DNA from: Larix sibirica
Lineage: Eukaryota > Streptophyta > Pinopsida > Pinales > Pinaceae
Direction of reading: 5' to 3'
DNA length: 22,194 nucleotides
NCBI GenBank assembly: GCA_004151065.3
Contig: NWUY0300018267.1
Span: 4,813-27,006, forward strand
Shown: piece after piece, positions 1 to 10,866 of the stretch
Layout of the letters: each line of letters starts with the position of its first letter
Numbering within the stretch: position 1 is the first letter of the stretch
The notes under the pieces: generated by a model
What the model was told of the DNA's origin: nothing
What the model saw: only the letters and a program-made list of their open reading frames with translations
Database searches by the model: none
Position numbers and translations under genes: made by a program

Positions 1-2160
1 AGATATTTATGGGCACAACTGGCCTATGGCTGGGTGGAATTTTGCAGTTGCATAGCCAATTGCTTAGGAAACATTGTTTCAAGATAGGTATTCTCTTGTA
101 CTTCAATTATGCATTTTTTTATTGAATATCGTTATGATTATGCAAATAAATGTATGATAGATATGTGTGGATAGTGTTCATTTCCACTATGTTTATTTTG
201 ATTATGCATCTACACGCGTGTTTTTGTTTACATGAAATTTTTAATGATGAATAGGGATGAGTTTTGAAAGCCCGTATTTTTGGTCATATTCCCTTCCTTG
301 AGTTGGATTGATGAAAGGGGATGTGGCACTCTAGTGATAAGATTGATGTAATGATGTAAGAATCATGACATGACAAGATGCATGGATAAATATGACAAAT
401 ATCCCAAACTTCACTCGACCATGACATGATGATGCAAAAGATGCAACTGTGCAAGTCTGTCGAAAGGGTCATAAGAAAGTGAAAATGGCGAAACAATGTA
501 TGGACATGACTAGCATATTGCCCTAAATATGAAAGTATAGAAGGAAATATCTTGCGGCAAAGTTTAATTTGTTCTTCCTAGTCATCATGTTCTGACACTA
601 CTGAACATGTCAATGTTGAGCATCAACATCTAGCCCAAAAAGCAATCAATGAAACACAACGACAGAAGACAAACTTGACAAGATTGACCATTAGGACCAA
701 GATATAACTATGTAGTGGGTACATGAACTCATTTTCATCCCCAAAAAGGTAGGGAGTGAAAAGAGTAAGGCTAGCATTCCACAATGAATAAAGCAAAGGA
801 AAGAAAGAAGTTCCAAGAAACCAAACAGTAAACAAATAACAGTTCAACATACCCTAGTCTGATCAAATGTTATGTCTATAAGTACATACATCCTTATTAC
901 AAAAAATTTCATTGTAAACATTAAGAAGAAATATAGATTTGATAATAAAGCTCAACAAATAAAAGTTATTCACTTATTTCCATCCCTTCACTATTCAAAA
1001 AAGAAATTTTCCTATACTAACCTTTTTTTTTATCCCATTCAAAACTTTGTAAATTCCTTATCCCCTAGTAAATCACTTTTCCATTTTCCTAAACCCCTTT
1101 CCAAAGAATAATTACAAAAACTTTATCCTCCCATTATCCTTTTCCGGCTCCTTATTTGAAAAATAAAAGGATGTCACTCCCTAAGTTTCAAATACCACAT
1201 ATCCTAGTGTTTTTTTCCTTATTAAAATAAAAAGGGGCTTTTATCTCCGCGATTACCTTCCTAAGCCAATTTTCCCCATAATTTAAATTTCACTTTATCG
1301 AGAAAACTCCTTTTGGCATCTCCTTTTATTCCGGAAATTCTAATCATACCCACCTTTTTATAATACCCTTACCTTCTCAAAGTGCATAAAAGGAACAAAG
1401 GTATTAATATGCATTAATACCTACTATGAGGGGAATGAATGTTTAACAAATGTCTTAAAGCAAGCTGATATAAAAGTGAATTTCTGATTTACGTTAGAAG
1501 GAATGTAAAATTCATTTTTAAATGCCACGTAGAGGTGAAGATAAATGAACATGTTGGCATCTTTTTATGCTATATGTGGTGTATTAAATAATAAATAGTG
1601 GTTAATATTTTGATACGTGCAAAAACAAAGTACGTTGGAGAAAATATTAATGGAGTTCATTACGACATAGAAATTTGGCAGGTAAAAGGCAGCGAATTGT
1701 AGGCACAGTGGCAAAGGCAACTCGGCACAGTGTAATATGAAAATAATGTTAAAAGCACACTTGCATTTGAGCCAATGAGCTATAGAGACATAGCATAATT
1801 TGGTTGTATTGGGAGTTCTTATACGAAACAAATCAGAATTGAGTGTAGGTGTAATGTGGATATGAATTTTTATTAGTGAATAATTAAATTTTTAAAATCA
1901 TTTTTAAAAAATCAAACTTTGATTATTTAAATACTATAAAACAAAAATATCATTTAATTTAATACAATCTTATTAAAATAATTATTAATAACTACTTGAA
2001 GTTTCGATATTTGTTAAAATTTAATTAAAAGTATTATATGTAAGCACTCTACTGCCATAATTTATTAGTACTAGATTTTTTCATTAAGTATTTTTTCAAT
2101 ATTGAATAGTATTCGTATCCATATTCAAATAAGGAACATTATTATATGTAAAGTTGGTAC
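1..2160. other. Unassigned AT-rich intergenic DNA
   Basis: No gene, RNA or mobile-element landmark is recognisable. All open frames are under 90 codons, are rich in Phe, Ile, Leu, Tyr and Lys as expected from AT-rich noncoding DNA, and lack any family motif. The frame at 623-850 on the minus strand is hydrophobic but has no recognisable domain. The stretch from about 1860 to 2150 is especially AT-rich, with runs of A and T. Confidence 0.6.
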
Positions 2161-2960
2161 CGTGACCGAAGCCAAAAAAAACTAACAAACCCTATAACTC
2201 CATGTCCTACAATAACTCCACGGGAATGTATAGAGACATCTACAACAACACTACCTGTCATTCATTATGTCCTGACAAAATGAGTGAGTGAAAGGTTAGT
2301 CTTGATTGGAGGAAGTTTCACCCTAACGTAGAAGAGAAGGGAACACCATAAAATTACCAAGCATGCCCTAATCTAGAGGTTCATATATTTTCACTCCGAC
2401 TGCCGTCGTTGGAAATGAGCTTGTATTTTTACCACATTCTCAACCTTGAATATCCCATGGCTTCAGGTAGATCATTGTGCAGCAAGTTGATCAAAGTTCA
2501 ATATATAACCTTGAGAGAAGATGCTTGATGTTATTTCAACTAGGGGAGGTTGATTTTGGGTGAGTGAATATACAATTTGATTTCAGTCCATCTAGAAAAT
2601 TCCCAACATAGTAGGCATCAAGGATTTCTAAAATCATTGGATGCTCAATATAAAGACATTTACTACACCTTTGAGATTGGTGTGGAAACGACATAAGCCA
2701 TATGTGAATGAAAGTATTGTCATTGGGAACAAGCGTTCACAAATAGCAAATATAAATATGAATATTGTGCAAGAGGGAAGTCTAATTCGACACTCGTGTT
2801 GTGAATAGGTGGATACACCATTTATAAAGACAAACCCGAGCCACTCTAAGCATGGTTTTGAAGCCACATAGGTAAAATTGTGGGGACCTTTTCATAAATT
2901 TGAAGTGCTAAGAAATATTGTGTCTTGAGCATTTAGACTAGTTTGACTATGAGCTTATGA
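2161..2960. other. Unassigned intergenic DNA, less AT-rich
   Basis: Base composition is more balanced here than on either side, which may mark an old insertion, but I see no terminal repeats, protein motif or tRNA-like box. The short minus-strand frame at 2634-2867 has no recognised domain. Confidence 0.4.
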
Positions 2961-3296
2961 TCAACTCTCTTTGTGGAAAGTCACTATGCGAAAGGATCTA
3001 TTATCCTCAGTTATATCCATTATGATAATTGGAATCCAAGGCATTCCATTCTGCCACAAATACAAAATTTTCAAGTCAAATCCAAAATAGTCAAAGGATA
3101 TGAAAACCAAGCGGAACAACAAATTCTCGAGCATTACATTTTGTGTACGAGGGTGAGCATCGAATACTTGCGGATCACCCTCATTTGGACACACTGAGAA
3201 GACCAAGCGACACATCAACCTTTCAACTCCCGACAGTTGAAAAATCTCTTTTCCTCCCGGTCTGGTAAATGAATCCCTTTGACTACCTTGCCACAA
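2961..3296 (-). pseudogene. Unrecognised 111-codon frame, possibly a fragment of a decayed element
   Basis: A 111-codon frame starting with MWQGSQRDSF has fairly balanced amino-acid use (Gly, Pro, Arg, Asp, Glu) compared with the Phe/Ile/Lys-rich chance frames around it. I recognise no domain, signal peptide or membrane segment. The complementary strand is open over almost the same interval (2973-3197), so at most one of the two is likely to be real coding sequence. Local GC content is above the window average, which by itself lengthens open frames on both strands. It could be a fragment of a degenerate transposon protein or simply chance. No promoter, splice site or partner gene can be assigned. 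Confidence 0.2.
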
Positions 3297-4816
3297 CCTT
3301 TAAAAGCTCAACGAAGCTATCGAAACAGACATCTCACACTAGAGGTAAGAGGTGGGTACTGCTAGCTTATGCTCTACATTTTTTTCCTCGATACTTAGTC
3401 ATCCATGCACCGAACAGGAAGCCATTCCACATAAGGCTATAGTCTAAGTATATCCAATAGGGTGAAGGTAGAGTTTCCTTCTGTGAGAGGTACATTTTGT
3501 TTCCTACATGTTTGATGTTTCTTCTTATATATTTTTTCCATTGATTTTTTCTTGCACGTAAGTTACTCTAGCACAATCTGAGCAGGGAGTACTCCCACTA
3601 TCTTAGTTTCACTCAAATGAGCCTGAGTTGTTGAGATATGTCTAGGGTCACATAAACCTCCTTTTCTGAGGGGTTGAACAAGACAGGGTCTATTGAACTG
3701 ATGACTGTCAAAATCTTATCTTTAATAAAAACATCTTTTGGGCATAAATGCGTCTGTCTCTTGGTTTTTATTTGCACTGTAGTTATTTTTTAGTTGTTTT
3801 ACATTGTGCAAACACTATATTATATGTAAATAAGTGGACTATACAAATTTTTAATTTTTTTAGTTTACAAATCTGCATATATTAGTTCAATTTTATATAC
3901 TAACATGTCTTTGAGTTTTATGATTGTTTTCTTTTAGTCGCCGGCCTTTTAAATGCTCCACAATTTAAACAGAAGTAGTCGTCACTTAAAGTTTTGGATA
4001 TACTTTCATTTTATGCAATTTGTTCCATTTACCATGTTCATTATGAGCAAAAGACTAATCCTCCAAGTTCAATGTTTATTAATTGATATCACTACATTAA
4101 TGAACCTAGATCTTGGATTGCATTTAAAAATTGCAAATCTGAATGTAATGACAATTTTTTTTTTTTGCATAGCATTAATTGCTATAAAAATTACCTAGAC
4201 ATTATCATAATACAAATTATTATTTCATTTTTATACTAACGACGATTACTCAAAATTTCATCCTCATTTAACTTATGTTGTTGCATTAATAACATGTTGA
4301 ACTTTAAAGGAATTTTAAAATTTCTAAATCGAATAGAATTGAACATTTGTCTTTGTATATTTAGAGAAGCTACTTAATTTTGCTTAGCCATTGGAATAGA
4401 TTTAATTATTGATGCATTTTCATGTTTGTGACTAGTTATTGATTTCTCAAAAAATTTATTGCTACTAGCCTTTCGTTATTTTGTAAATATTTTATAGTTT
4501 ATTTCTTTTATCTTTTTATTAGTTAATTAATTTCTCTTTCAGAAATTGATGCGTGTATGGTTAGATAGGTCTCATTTAGATTCATTAATGGATTAGCGTC
4601 ACATTTTGAAAACATACTTATATTTTGTGAAACTAATCCAACCACATATTCATTTCATTTATGTACTTAAATCCATTGATCAATCCATCATCTCCTATCT
4701 ATCTGGGGTCTCTCAATGACCCTTGGGATTCCATCCCCTTTCTCCCCCTGAACATCCCTCCAAGGGTGTTTACAGTGTTTTTTCCTTAACCATGTTGTTT
4801 TGAGCATCAACATATT
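3297..4816. other. Unassigned DNA, possibly ending in a Ty3/gypsy LTR
   Basis: No coding motif is visible. 3740-4560 is very AT-rich with T runs (for example 4154-4166). The last few hundred bases become C/T-rich and end in GCATCAACA a few bases before a primer-binding-site-like sequence at 4817, as expected if the 3' part of a left LTR lies here. The start of that LTR cannot be placed, and no matching right LTR is visible in the window. Confidence 0.3.
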
Positions 4817-4834
4817 TGGTGACTCCACTAAGGA
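4817..4834 (+). promoter_or_regulatory. Primer-binding-site-like sequence of a Ty3/gypsy element
   Basis: TGGTGACTCCACTAAGGA follows a sequence ending in CATCAACA, a plausible LTR 3' end. Primer-binding sites of LTR retrotransposons begin with TGG, the complement of the tRNA 3' CCA, and TGGYGACTC-type sites occur in some plant Ty3/gypsy lineages. The priming tRNA is not established. A gag-like frame begins about 120 bases downstream, which supports the assignment. Confidence 0.45.
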
Positions 4835-4932
4835 GATATTCTTGTCTATCTTTTGAATATCCCTAATCCAATCCCTTCAAATTTTGTCAAAATATTTTGT
4901 CATTTTATCCAATCACAACCAATTTGTGAAGC

Positions 4933-5316
4933 TTGGTTAGTCATCAACATGCTATCCAATTTTTTGTCTTGGTTCATCTCCTCCTTTCGCCGTGGATCTT
5001 TATTTTTCCACCTTTCGGAATGTCAAAATCTTGGCATGAGTATCTAAGGATTTTTAACCATATATCATTTAAAGAGAATGAGTCTATCAAATCATTTAAC
5101 CTCATGTTTAAGAAGCTATATGATAAAAAACCTGAAGTTTTCAAAAATTTCGAACAACCCGCCCTTATCCAATATTTTCACTGTGTTCCTCTTTTGTACC
5201 AACACCAACTAGAAGAGATGAATGTAAATTTCCTTGGTATTTATTTACAGACATGCCTGGAAATTGAATACCATAACAAAAGAATAATGTTTTCCATTAA
5301 ACCAATTCACCCCTAA
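4933..5316 (+). pseudogene. gag: Gag-like capsid fragment of a Ty3/gypsy-type retrotransposon
   Basis: Gag forms the particle that packages retrotransposon RNA. Residues about 32-115 of this 127-codon frame follow the plant retrotransposon gag pattern: an aromatic-rich start (SWHEYLRIF), then the ENESIKSFNLMFKKLY motif, then a KPEVF...PALIQYF stretch and a helix-like segment ending in LEIEYHNKR. In related gags the same order is E-S-I-x-x-F-x-x-x-F-x-x-L-Y, then P-x-x-A-L-x-x-Y, then a final helix with an acidic-aromatic pair. An overlapping frame at 4853-5047 probably carries the more N-terminal part, so a frameshift lies near 4990-5040. The frame ends at 5316, well short of a full gag, and no zinc knuckle follows in frame. 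It lies just downstream of the primer-site-like sequence at 4817. It is degenerate and not expected to be functional. Confidence 0.55.
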
Positions 5317-6428
5317 AACCAATATGTCCATGCTCCAATTGATGCATGATAAGTAAGACTGGATGACTTCCTTAGATAATAGGCTTGTGAAGAAGTCTCA
5401 TCTAGCTCTTTCTCAAAATCCACACCTTCTAAATACACCCGAGATGAAGCAATATAATGATATTTTCACACATCATTGGAGCCTTTTTGGTGACAAGGGC
5501 CATTACCCTTCTGGCTTGTGAATGCTAGGTGTCATATCAAGAATGAGTAAGGAGGAGTAAGCATTCTATAGTGGAGAATCCTATCGAAAATACATATGCT
5601 ACTCCAACCATGTATCGATCTCAATTTAAACCAATTTTTTTTTTATCCCAATATTTGAATCAATAAGGAAAATTTAAATAATGATATTGTTACACCTCCT
5701 ATTCTTGATTCACGATCTCCTCTGATTGATCAAGTTAATCATTCTAGTGTCACTTTCCAATCTGCAGCTATCTTTCCCAGAAGTCATGAATCTTATGATA
5801 TGTTGATTCATTAGCAAATTTGGAAGTGAACATTAGTCTCTTTGATGCCCCTAGAGAGCCCAATATCAAAATATTAATAGTGCTCTCACTTACCCTTTCC
5901 CATACGCGACTTATTCTGAGACAATCACACAAGATGTCCATCATATTTTCTCTTTTGACAATTACATATTTCCATCTAATTTTAAGAATGATCCTTGTAT
6001 CTATATTCAATAAGGAGATTTCATCATGCCTTATCTTAACACTCCATGTTTCTCTGATTCCGAAAAATAATTTATTAATTAAAGATGAGCTCTACAATTT
6101 GCATTGCTTTGTCTCATAAAATATTAATCATTTAAAAGGGGAAATCAATTATTGCAAGGAGTTGAGTCATAATACTGAGTGTTTAAAATCATATCATGTT
6201 GTGAATGTTATTTTTTACGATTCTCCAATTGTTCCACCAGTTTATGAGAAAGATTCTCAATCCCTTCCAATTGTGGGTAAGAATGATTCCTTTCATGAAC
6301 CTATCCTTGATTAAATTCCTTATTTCTCGGAGGAAATATCTCATCCCACTCATCATAATTTTTCCATTGCTCTTATCAACAACACGTACCAATTCAATAA
6401 AGAAGATTGAATAATTGAGGCCCATAAT
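5317..6428 (+). other. Degenerate interior of the Ty3/gypsy-like element
   Basis: Sequence between the gag-like frame and the acidic frame at 6429. The longest plus-strand frame (5820-6119, 99 codons) has no recognisable domain. A run of 11 T lies near 5634-5644. Base composition is continuous with the flanking frames, so it is most simply read as decayed interior of the same element, but no protease, reverse transcriptase or integrase motif is visible. Confidence 0.35.
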
Positions 6429-7073
6429 ATGAACAATCAAATTAATATTCCTAATAAGAATATATCATTCCTATGTGACTCCCATCCTATTTGTGGTGAT
6501 GTTTTTGAAAATTTCATAATATATGACATTCATCATGAAAAGACCGTGATCACAGACAATATTGTTCTTAACAATCATATCATGTCCAATATTTATGTAT
6601 TTTTCCAATCTAATTCTCATCCAAATCAAAAAAGCTTTGTTGATAATGCATGCCAATTTGATTATGAAAATTTTCAAATCCCTCCTTTCGATAGTCATAT
6701 TATGTCCAAGGTTGGTTCCATATCTCAAATCGCTTCACATCCCATTCATGATGAGCATCTTGAATCTCTTCCTCATGGATGTGAATTTATCAATGATGAA
6801 TCCCTAAGTAGTCAAGTTTTCATTGAGGACGATCATGTCATTCATAGTTCATCATAAATGGACATGAATCCTATTGGTCAAGAAGATCGTATACCTCCCC
6901 ATGGTAAAAATGTTGCTAATGAAATTTTTTATTACAAAATCAATGTTTCACCTCAAAATGATTTGCAACCAATCTATGACAATTATCCTAACTTGGTTAA
7001 TGATGAACCAAGTGTCATCGTGAGAAGCATTAATTATAATAAAGTTGGTGAAGGCTTACATTATGTTGAATCT
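6429..7073 (+). pseudogene. Unassigned acidic/His-Asn-rich frame, one stop, cut by an LTR at 7074
   Basis: One reading frame stays open from 6429 to 7094 except for a single TAA at 6855-6857, giving about 215 codons up to the LTR boundary at 7074. The product is rich in Asp, Glu, His, Asn, Ser and Pro, without membrane segments, zinc knuckles or catalytic motifs that I recognise. Two similar stretches (NHIMSNIY... and SHIMSKVG..., each soon followed by a SHP tripeptide) lie about 120 bases apart and hint at internal duplication. It sits downstream of the gag-like frame on the same strand and may be the gag-pol spacer or an extra ORF of the same element. The frame runs 21 bases into the copia-like LTR and then stops, as expected if the LTR element inserted into it. 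Function unknown. Confidence 0.35.
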
Positions 7074-7294
7074 TGTTGGGAAAATAATCCCTAGTGTTAG
7101 GATTATTGTGCACTATTCATGTTAAAGGGATACCAAGACTCACATGGGAGTCCAAGAGACACCTTGTAATTCGAAACCAAGGGCCATCCATCATGTATTA
7201 ATATGTACATTTGTGAATGGAAAAGTGTGCATAACGCTCGATACTTTTATGTCTTTGTGCATAATTTCCTATCTTCCCAAATGGGAACCTAATA
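7074..7294 (+). repeat. Left LTR of the copia-like element
   Basis: Starts TGTTGGGAAA and ends GGGAACCTAATA; the canonical terminal CA appears to have become TA. It shares the start TGTTG, a nearly ungapped block (7150-7211 against 10911-10971) containing CATGTATTAATATGTACAT, and the end AATGGGAACCTAA with the right LTR. The parts between differ by insertions and deletions. Confidence 0.6.
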
Positions 7295-7295
7295 G

Positions 7296-7307
7296 TGGTA
7301 TCAGAAC
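7296..7307 (+). promoter_or_regulatory. Primer-binding site for initiator Met tRNA
   Basis: TGGTATCAGAAC differs at one base from the plant copia primer-binding site TGGTATCAGAGC, which pairs with the 3' end of initiator Met tRNA to prime minus-strand DNA synthesis. It lies one base after the left LTR, exactly where expected. Confidence 0.75.
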
Positions 7308-7661
7308 TATAATGATCCCGCATCCTGTGCTCAGACCTGCATTGATTTCTCTTTGCATGATTTTGATTGGTACGTTTTTATTCTACCTCCCCTCTGCATA
7401 GTCTTCCGTGCCAAAATCGTTTCTTCTCTCTGCCTTCCTTCCTTCTCTGAATTTTGCAGTCTTCCCTTATCCAACTACATGCCAATTTGCTAATTTCTAC
7501 TAGTTGAATGTCTCTATCTCTAATGGATCAAGACCTTCCCTTTGAAAATTTATTTGGAGTTGTCTCCTCCCTCTCGTAAACTCTAATTTCTCTTTGTAAT
7601 TGGAGCTATGTACCTTCTTTTTGAAATGATGTGTGTGTGCTCTCTCCACCTTGAACTATTG

Positions 7662-7744
7662 CTATCATGGAGTGTACTCTATGTTTGAAGAGCCTAAACC
7701 CTAGTCCATCCACTATGAACCATAACTATCATGGAGTGTATTCT
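7662..7744 (+). repeat. Partial tandem duplication, period 64
   Basis: CTATCATGGAGTGTACTCT at 7662 recurs at 7726 with one change (C to T). Flanking bases are only partly similar (GAACTATTG and GAACCATAA precede the two copies), so this is an old partial duplication. Confidence 0.6.
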
Positions 7745-8778
7745 AGACATGATTGACTATTCGTACACCCTAGCATTTATTTAATGTTGGTAAAGTGAAT
7801 TGTGGAGATGTGTGTGTTCTTTGTCAAGACACTACGCCAAAACCCTAATTCCTTCAAAATTGAAGTCAAAGTTGTGTTCATCATTCATGTCTCTCAAATA
7901 TTTGAAGTCTATGTCACGTGGATGTACTACATTAAAGTGTAAATGCCCTCTTGACACATGAACTCTCTCCATATCTCCGGTTACTGCAATGATCAAATGA
8001 AGACTCTGATCGTGGCTCTCTCAAATTGATGTGTGGAGCATGACTCTATTGACATATATCCATTGCATAGAGGTATAGATTGCGGAGACGTCCTTGTGAT
8101 TGATGTGAATCGTGGAGTGCTGGTGGAACTCATATAAAGCTTGGTGGGGAGAGAGAGGATCTATACTATTGCGACCTCCATTTGAAAGATGCGGCCACTG
8201 TGGAAGAGTCGTGGCCTCCATCTCTGGAATCATTTTTTGCGTTTATCAAATGAGACCTGTGAGCTCTATCTCCCACCAGTGATGCATATCTTCTACATTG
8301 AAGTTCATGGATAGACTCCAAATGCGTGTTAACTCTATTTCATTCCTCCACAAATTTTTACTCCACTATTTAGCCATGTACCATTGAAGATTGTTGACTT
8401 GTACTGCCACTTAAAAGGTCGTGTTGGGAGTTGCGAATTGGCCCACGCGATATGGCTTGAAGTATTTGATGGATTTGTGGTTAAATGCTCAATTGAAGGT
8501 GATTGCCATTGCTTTTGAAGGCTTTCAATTCAAATTTAGTGATTTTCTATTGTGTTGAGGGTAGTTTCTTCTTTGGAAAGTATTGTGCCATATTTTGGTA
8601 TAATTTTTTCCATGAGCTTATTTCATTTTTATTTCAAGAAATTAGGCCCTTCATTAAGATTTTGCTTGTCTCCTATATGGTTTGTTGAAGAGGAATCTTA
8701 GTGAGGAAAAAGTAAAAGTGATTGTTAGTGATGCAATGGACATAGAAAGAGAGTTTGTATTAATGCTACTCTTATGAG

Positions 8779-8804
8779 CATATATATATATATATATATA
8801 TATA
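8779..8804. repeat. (AT)n microsatellite
   Basis: About 13 uninterrupted AT dinucleotides, a self-complementary simple repeat prone to length change. Confidence 0.85.
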
Positions 8805-9809
8805 AACTTGTAGGCCGATATTATTTGCTTTATTGACAAGGCGGTTAGTCTATTGTCCAACAATTGAATATAAACATTGTTGTAAATAGGAATAGAGGTA
8901 GTTGCACTATTGATTGATTTATTGGACGGATATCATTCAATAAAGGCTTGAGAGGAATTTGCTAGTTTTAGAGCCCTTTTTCAAGTTATTGTAGAGACTA
9001 TATTGCTCTAGATAAGTGAAATTGTATGCAAACCTGCATCCCATAGATGTTTACAAATTATTCTATTTTGGAGATTTAGGGAATCTGCTTAGAAGAGCAT
9101 TTTATTATTCAAATTTTATGTCATTTGAAAGTCTCTTGCACATTCAACTGAGATTGTAGAAGTTTCTAGAAGGTTGCATGGTGTTGCAGATATGAAGCTC
9201 ACTGTAGTGAAGCTTGCACAAACCGTTGAAGCTATTTGATAGTATTGAGCTTGTAGAGAAGATTTGGGACTCGTTTGGTGAGCCCACTTGAAGGATCCAA
9301 GCAAGTTTNTCATCATGTAAGAACTCAGGTATAGCATATTTCTCAATTCAACATTTAGGAGTGTAACTTGCAAACTGTTGTTTGTTTGTAAGTTCCACTG
9401 CATTTTTTTGTACTTGCATGTGTGTTTTGGTACAGTATCAAAATTGAAGAAAATTTGAATTGCAATGTATTTTGGTGCATTCTCAGTTGAGACTGACACC
9501 CTTCATTTTTGAATTTTAAATATACCGAAATCTTGTTTGTAAAGGGCATAGCTACAAGAATCCCTCAATTTGATTGAGTCATTTGTACTTAGTCCGTCCT
9601 ACAGAAGGTGTCCTCACATAGTAATCACAATGTCTCAAACTGAAGAAACATTAGATTTTTTTATCTCTCTAGTACTTACTATTGTAGATGACTCATTCAT
9701 AATAAAAAAAGATACTCTCCAAACTGTTATCACACATATATCTACATAATTTGAAATCCAAAGAGGATAATGTAAAACACAGGAATCAACATTATGAACT
9801 AGTGTTTTC

Positions 9810-10073
9810 TTGGAACAATCCCTTATTGAAGTTGAAGATGATTCCTATCAACTTCCAACACATGAAAAAATTAATGAAATCATGTCAGAAGATATACAAC
9901 CTGTTCAAAGTTCTAGATTCCAACATTGTGATCGAGTTGGCCATATTAAATATCAGTGTTTTAATCTTCATCATTGTCAACATTGTGGGAAGCATAACCA
10001 TTCGTCAGATAGATGTTCGACATTGAAGAAACCTGCAAGATTGAAACTTACAAATTTTACAAAAATTTTTTAA
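9810..10073 (+). pseudogene. gag: Gag nucleocapsid fragment with two CCHC zinc knuckles
   Basis: An 87-codon frame contains two adjacent zinc-knuckle motifs. The second, CQHCGKHNHSSDRC, is a perfect C-x2-C-x4-H-x4-C. The first, FQHCDRVGHIKYQC, has the same spacing but its first Cys is Phe, which a single TGC-to-TTC-type change would explain, so it probably no longer binds zinc. Such knuckles form the nucleocapsid part of retrotransposon gag and bind the element's RNA. Upstream residues (EVEDDSYQLPTHEKINEIM) resemble an acidic linker, and a decayed continuation can be read back to about 9640 in other frames. A basic tail (KKPARLKLTNFTKIF) precedes the stop. No protease motif follows. It sits inside the LTR pair at 7074-11086 and is the only protein evidence in that element. 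Broken capsid part and missing Cys imply a pseudogene. Confidence 0.7.
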
Positions 10074-10855
10074 TGCTTCTTATGTTTTACCTGACAGGGG
10101 GGCACATTATGTCAGGCTTCAAGTTTTGAAGCCTTATCATTTTGACAATAAGTAGTCACAACCTTCCTCAAGTAATCCAAAACAAGCAAGCATTAGCGAT
10201 AGCTAGTTTCAAAGGCCATATTCATAAATGTAGCCAGGCGATAGAAGAGAGCCATGCTCTAGAGTACTCATGATTTCATGGTATTTTGTGTCTAGTTTTG
10301 ACACTCATAATGAGCATGAGAATTTCCACTACTCACATTGTTCCTGATAAGGGGGGATGATGAACCATAAAAAAGAAGCGAGCAAGAGAAAGCAAGCTAG
10401 AACAAGCAATCCTAAACCAATTCAAAGCCATGTTCGATTGAGATCCTTATTTTTTGGTCAACTAAAACCACCCATTCAACAGAAGACTTCACCTTCTGCT
10501 AAACATTATATGGTGGTCCCCAAACCACCACTTTCTAGAGAACTATTGAGCCTTTGTTCCAAGTTCCAGATAGAATCTCTGAGAGAGAACCAAAGTTGTC
10601 TCCAAGTTCGAGAGTTTTTGGTGAGAATTAAAACACCCACTTAGTATAAGGCATCAAATTATGCTATCCCTTTTGGTTTGTGGACAACCAAAACTACCAC
10701 TTCAGAGAGCACCTATATTTAGCAGAAGATGTCAACTTCTACTAGCTTGCTTGGAAAATTCGGATTGTCAAGTTGGAAATGTTTAGCCTTTAGGTGCTAT
10801 CCACTTCTAGCTATTCAACTCTCTTTTCTTGGACTCATATACACCCCTTTGGATT
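10074..10855 (+). other. 3' interior of the copia-like element, no pol recognised
   Basis: A 95-codon frame at 10357-10644 is rich in Lys, Ser, Pro and Gln but has no recognisable domain. Two purine/G runs resembling polypurine tracts occur at 10096-10102 and 10351-10357 in addition to the terminal one, and a tight 9-bp stem with a 3-base loop lies at 10114-10134 (AGGCTTCAA/TTGAAGCCT). No integrase or reverse transcriptase motif was found. Confidence 0.4.
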
Positions 10856-10864
10856 AAGGGGGGG
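10856..10864 (+). promoter_or_regulatory. Polypurine tract of the copia-like element
   Basis: AAGGGGGGG ends two bases before the TGTTG start of the right LTR. It is the usual position and composition of the RNase H-resistant primer for plus-strand DNA synthesis in LTR retrotransposons. Confidence 0.7.
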
Positions 10865-10866
10865 TT

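Larger units (their letters stand above)
7308..9590 (+). other. Long non-coding leader of the copia-like element
   Basis: About 2.3 kb between primer site and gag fragment with no recognisable protein. It holds a partial tandem duplication (CTATCATGGAGTGTA at 7662 and 7726, period 64), an (AT)n microsatellite near 8779-8804 and the only ambiguous base of the window (9309). Short minus-strand frames at 8654-8863 and 9116-9499 show no family motif. A leader this long is unusual for an autonomous copia element and supports a non-autonomous or composite structure. Confidence 0.4.

Noticed and set aside
623-850. Hydrophobic 75-codon minus-strand frame as a membrane protein
   Set aside because: No homology signal or start context; T-rich codons make chance frames hydrophobic.
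7692-7704. Telomere-like AAACCCTA (also near 7835 and 18591)
   Set aside because: Single isolated units, not tandem; such octamers occur by chance and in ordinary promoters.
9309-9309. Ambiguous base N
   Set aside because: A sequencing or assembly ambiguity, not biology; noted only because it affects the local minus-strand reading.
10114-10145. Stem-loop followed by T-rich bases resembling a rho-independent terminator
   Set aside because: The sequence is eukaryotic and the T run is interrupted; kept only as a possible RNA structure.
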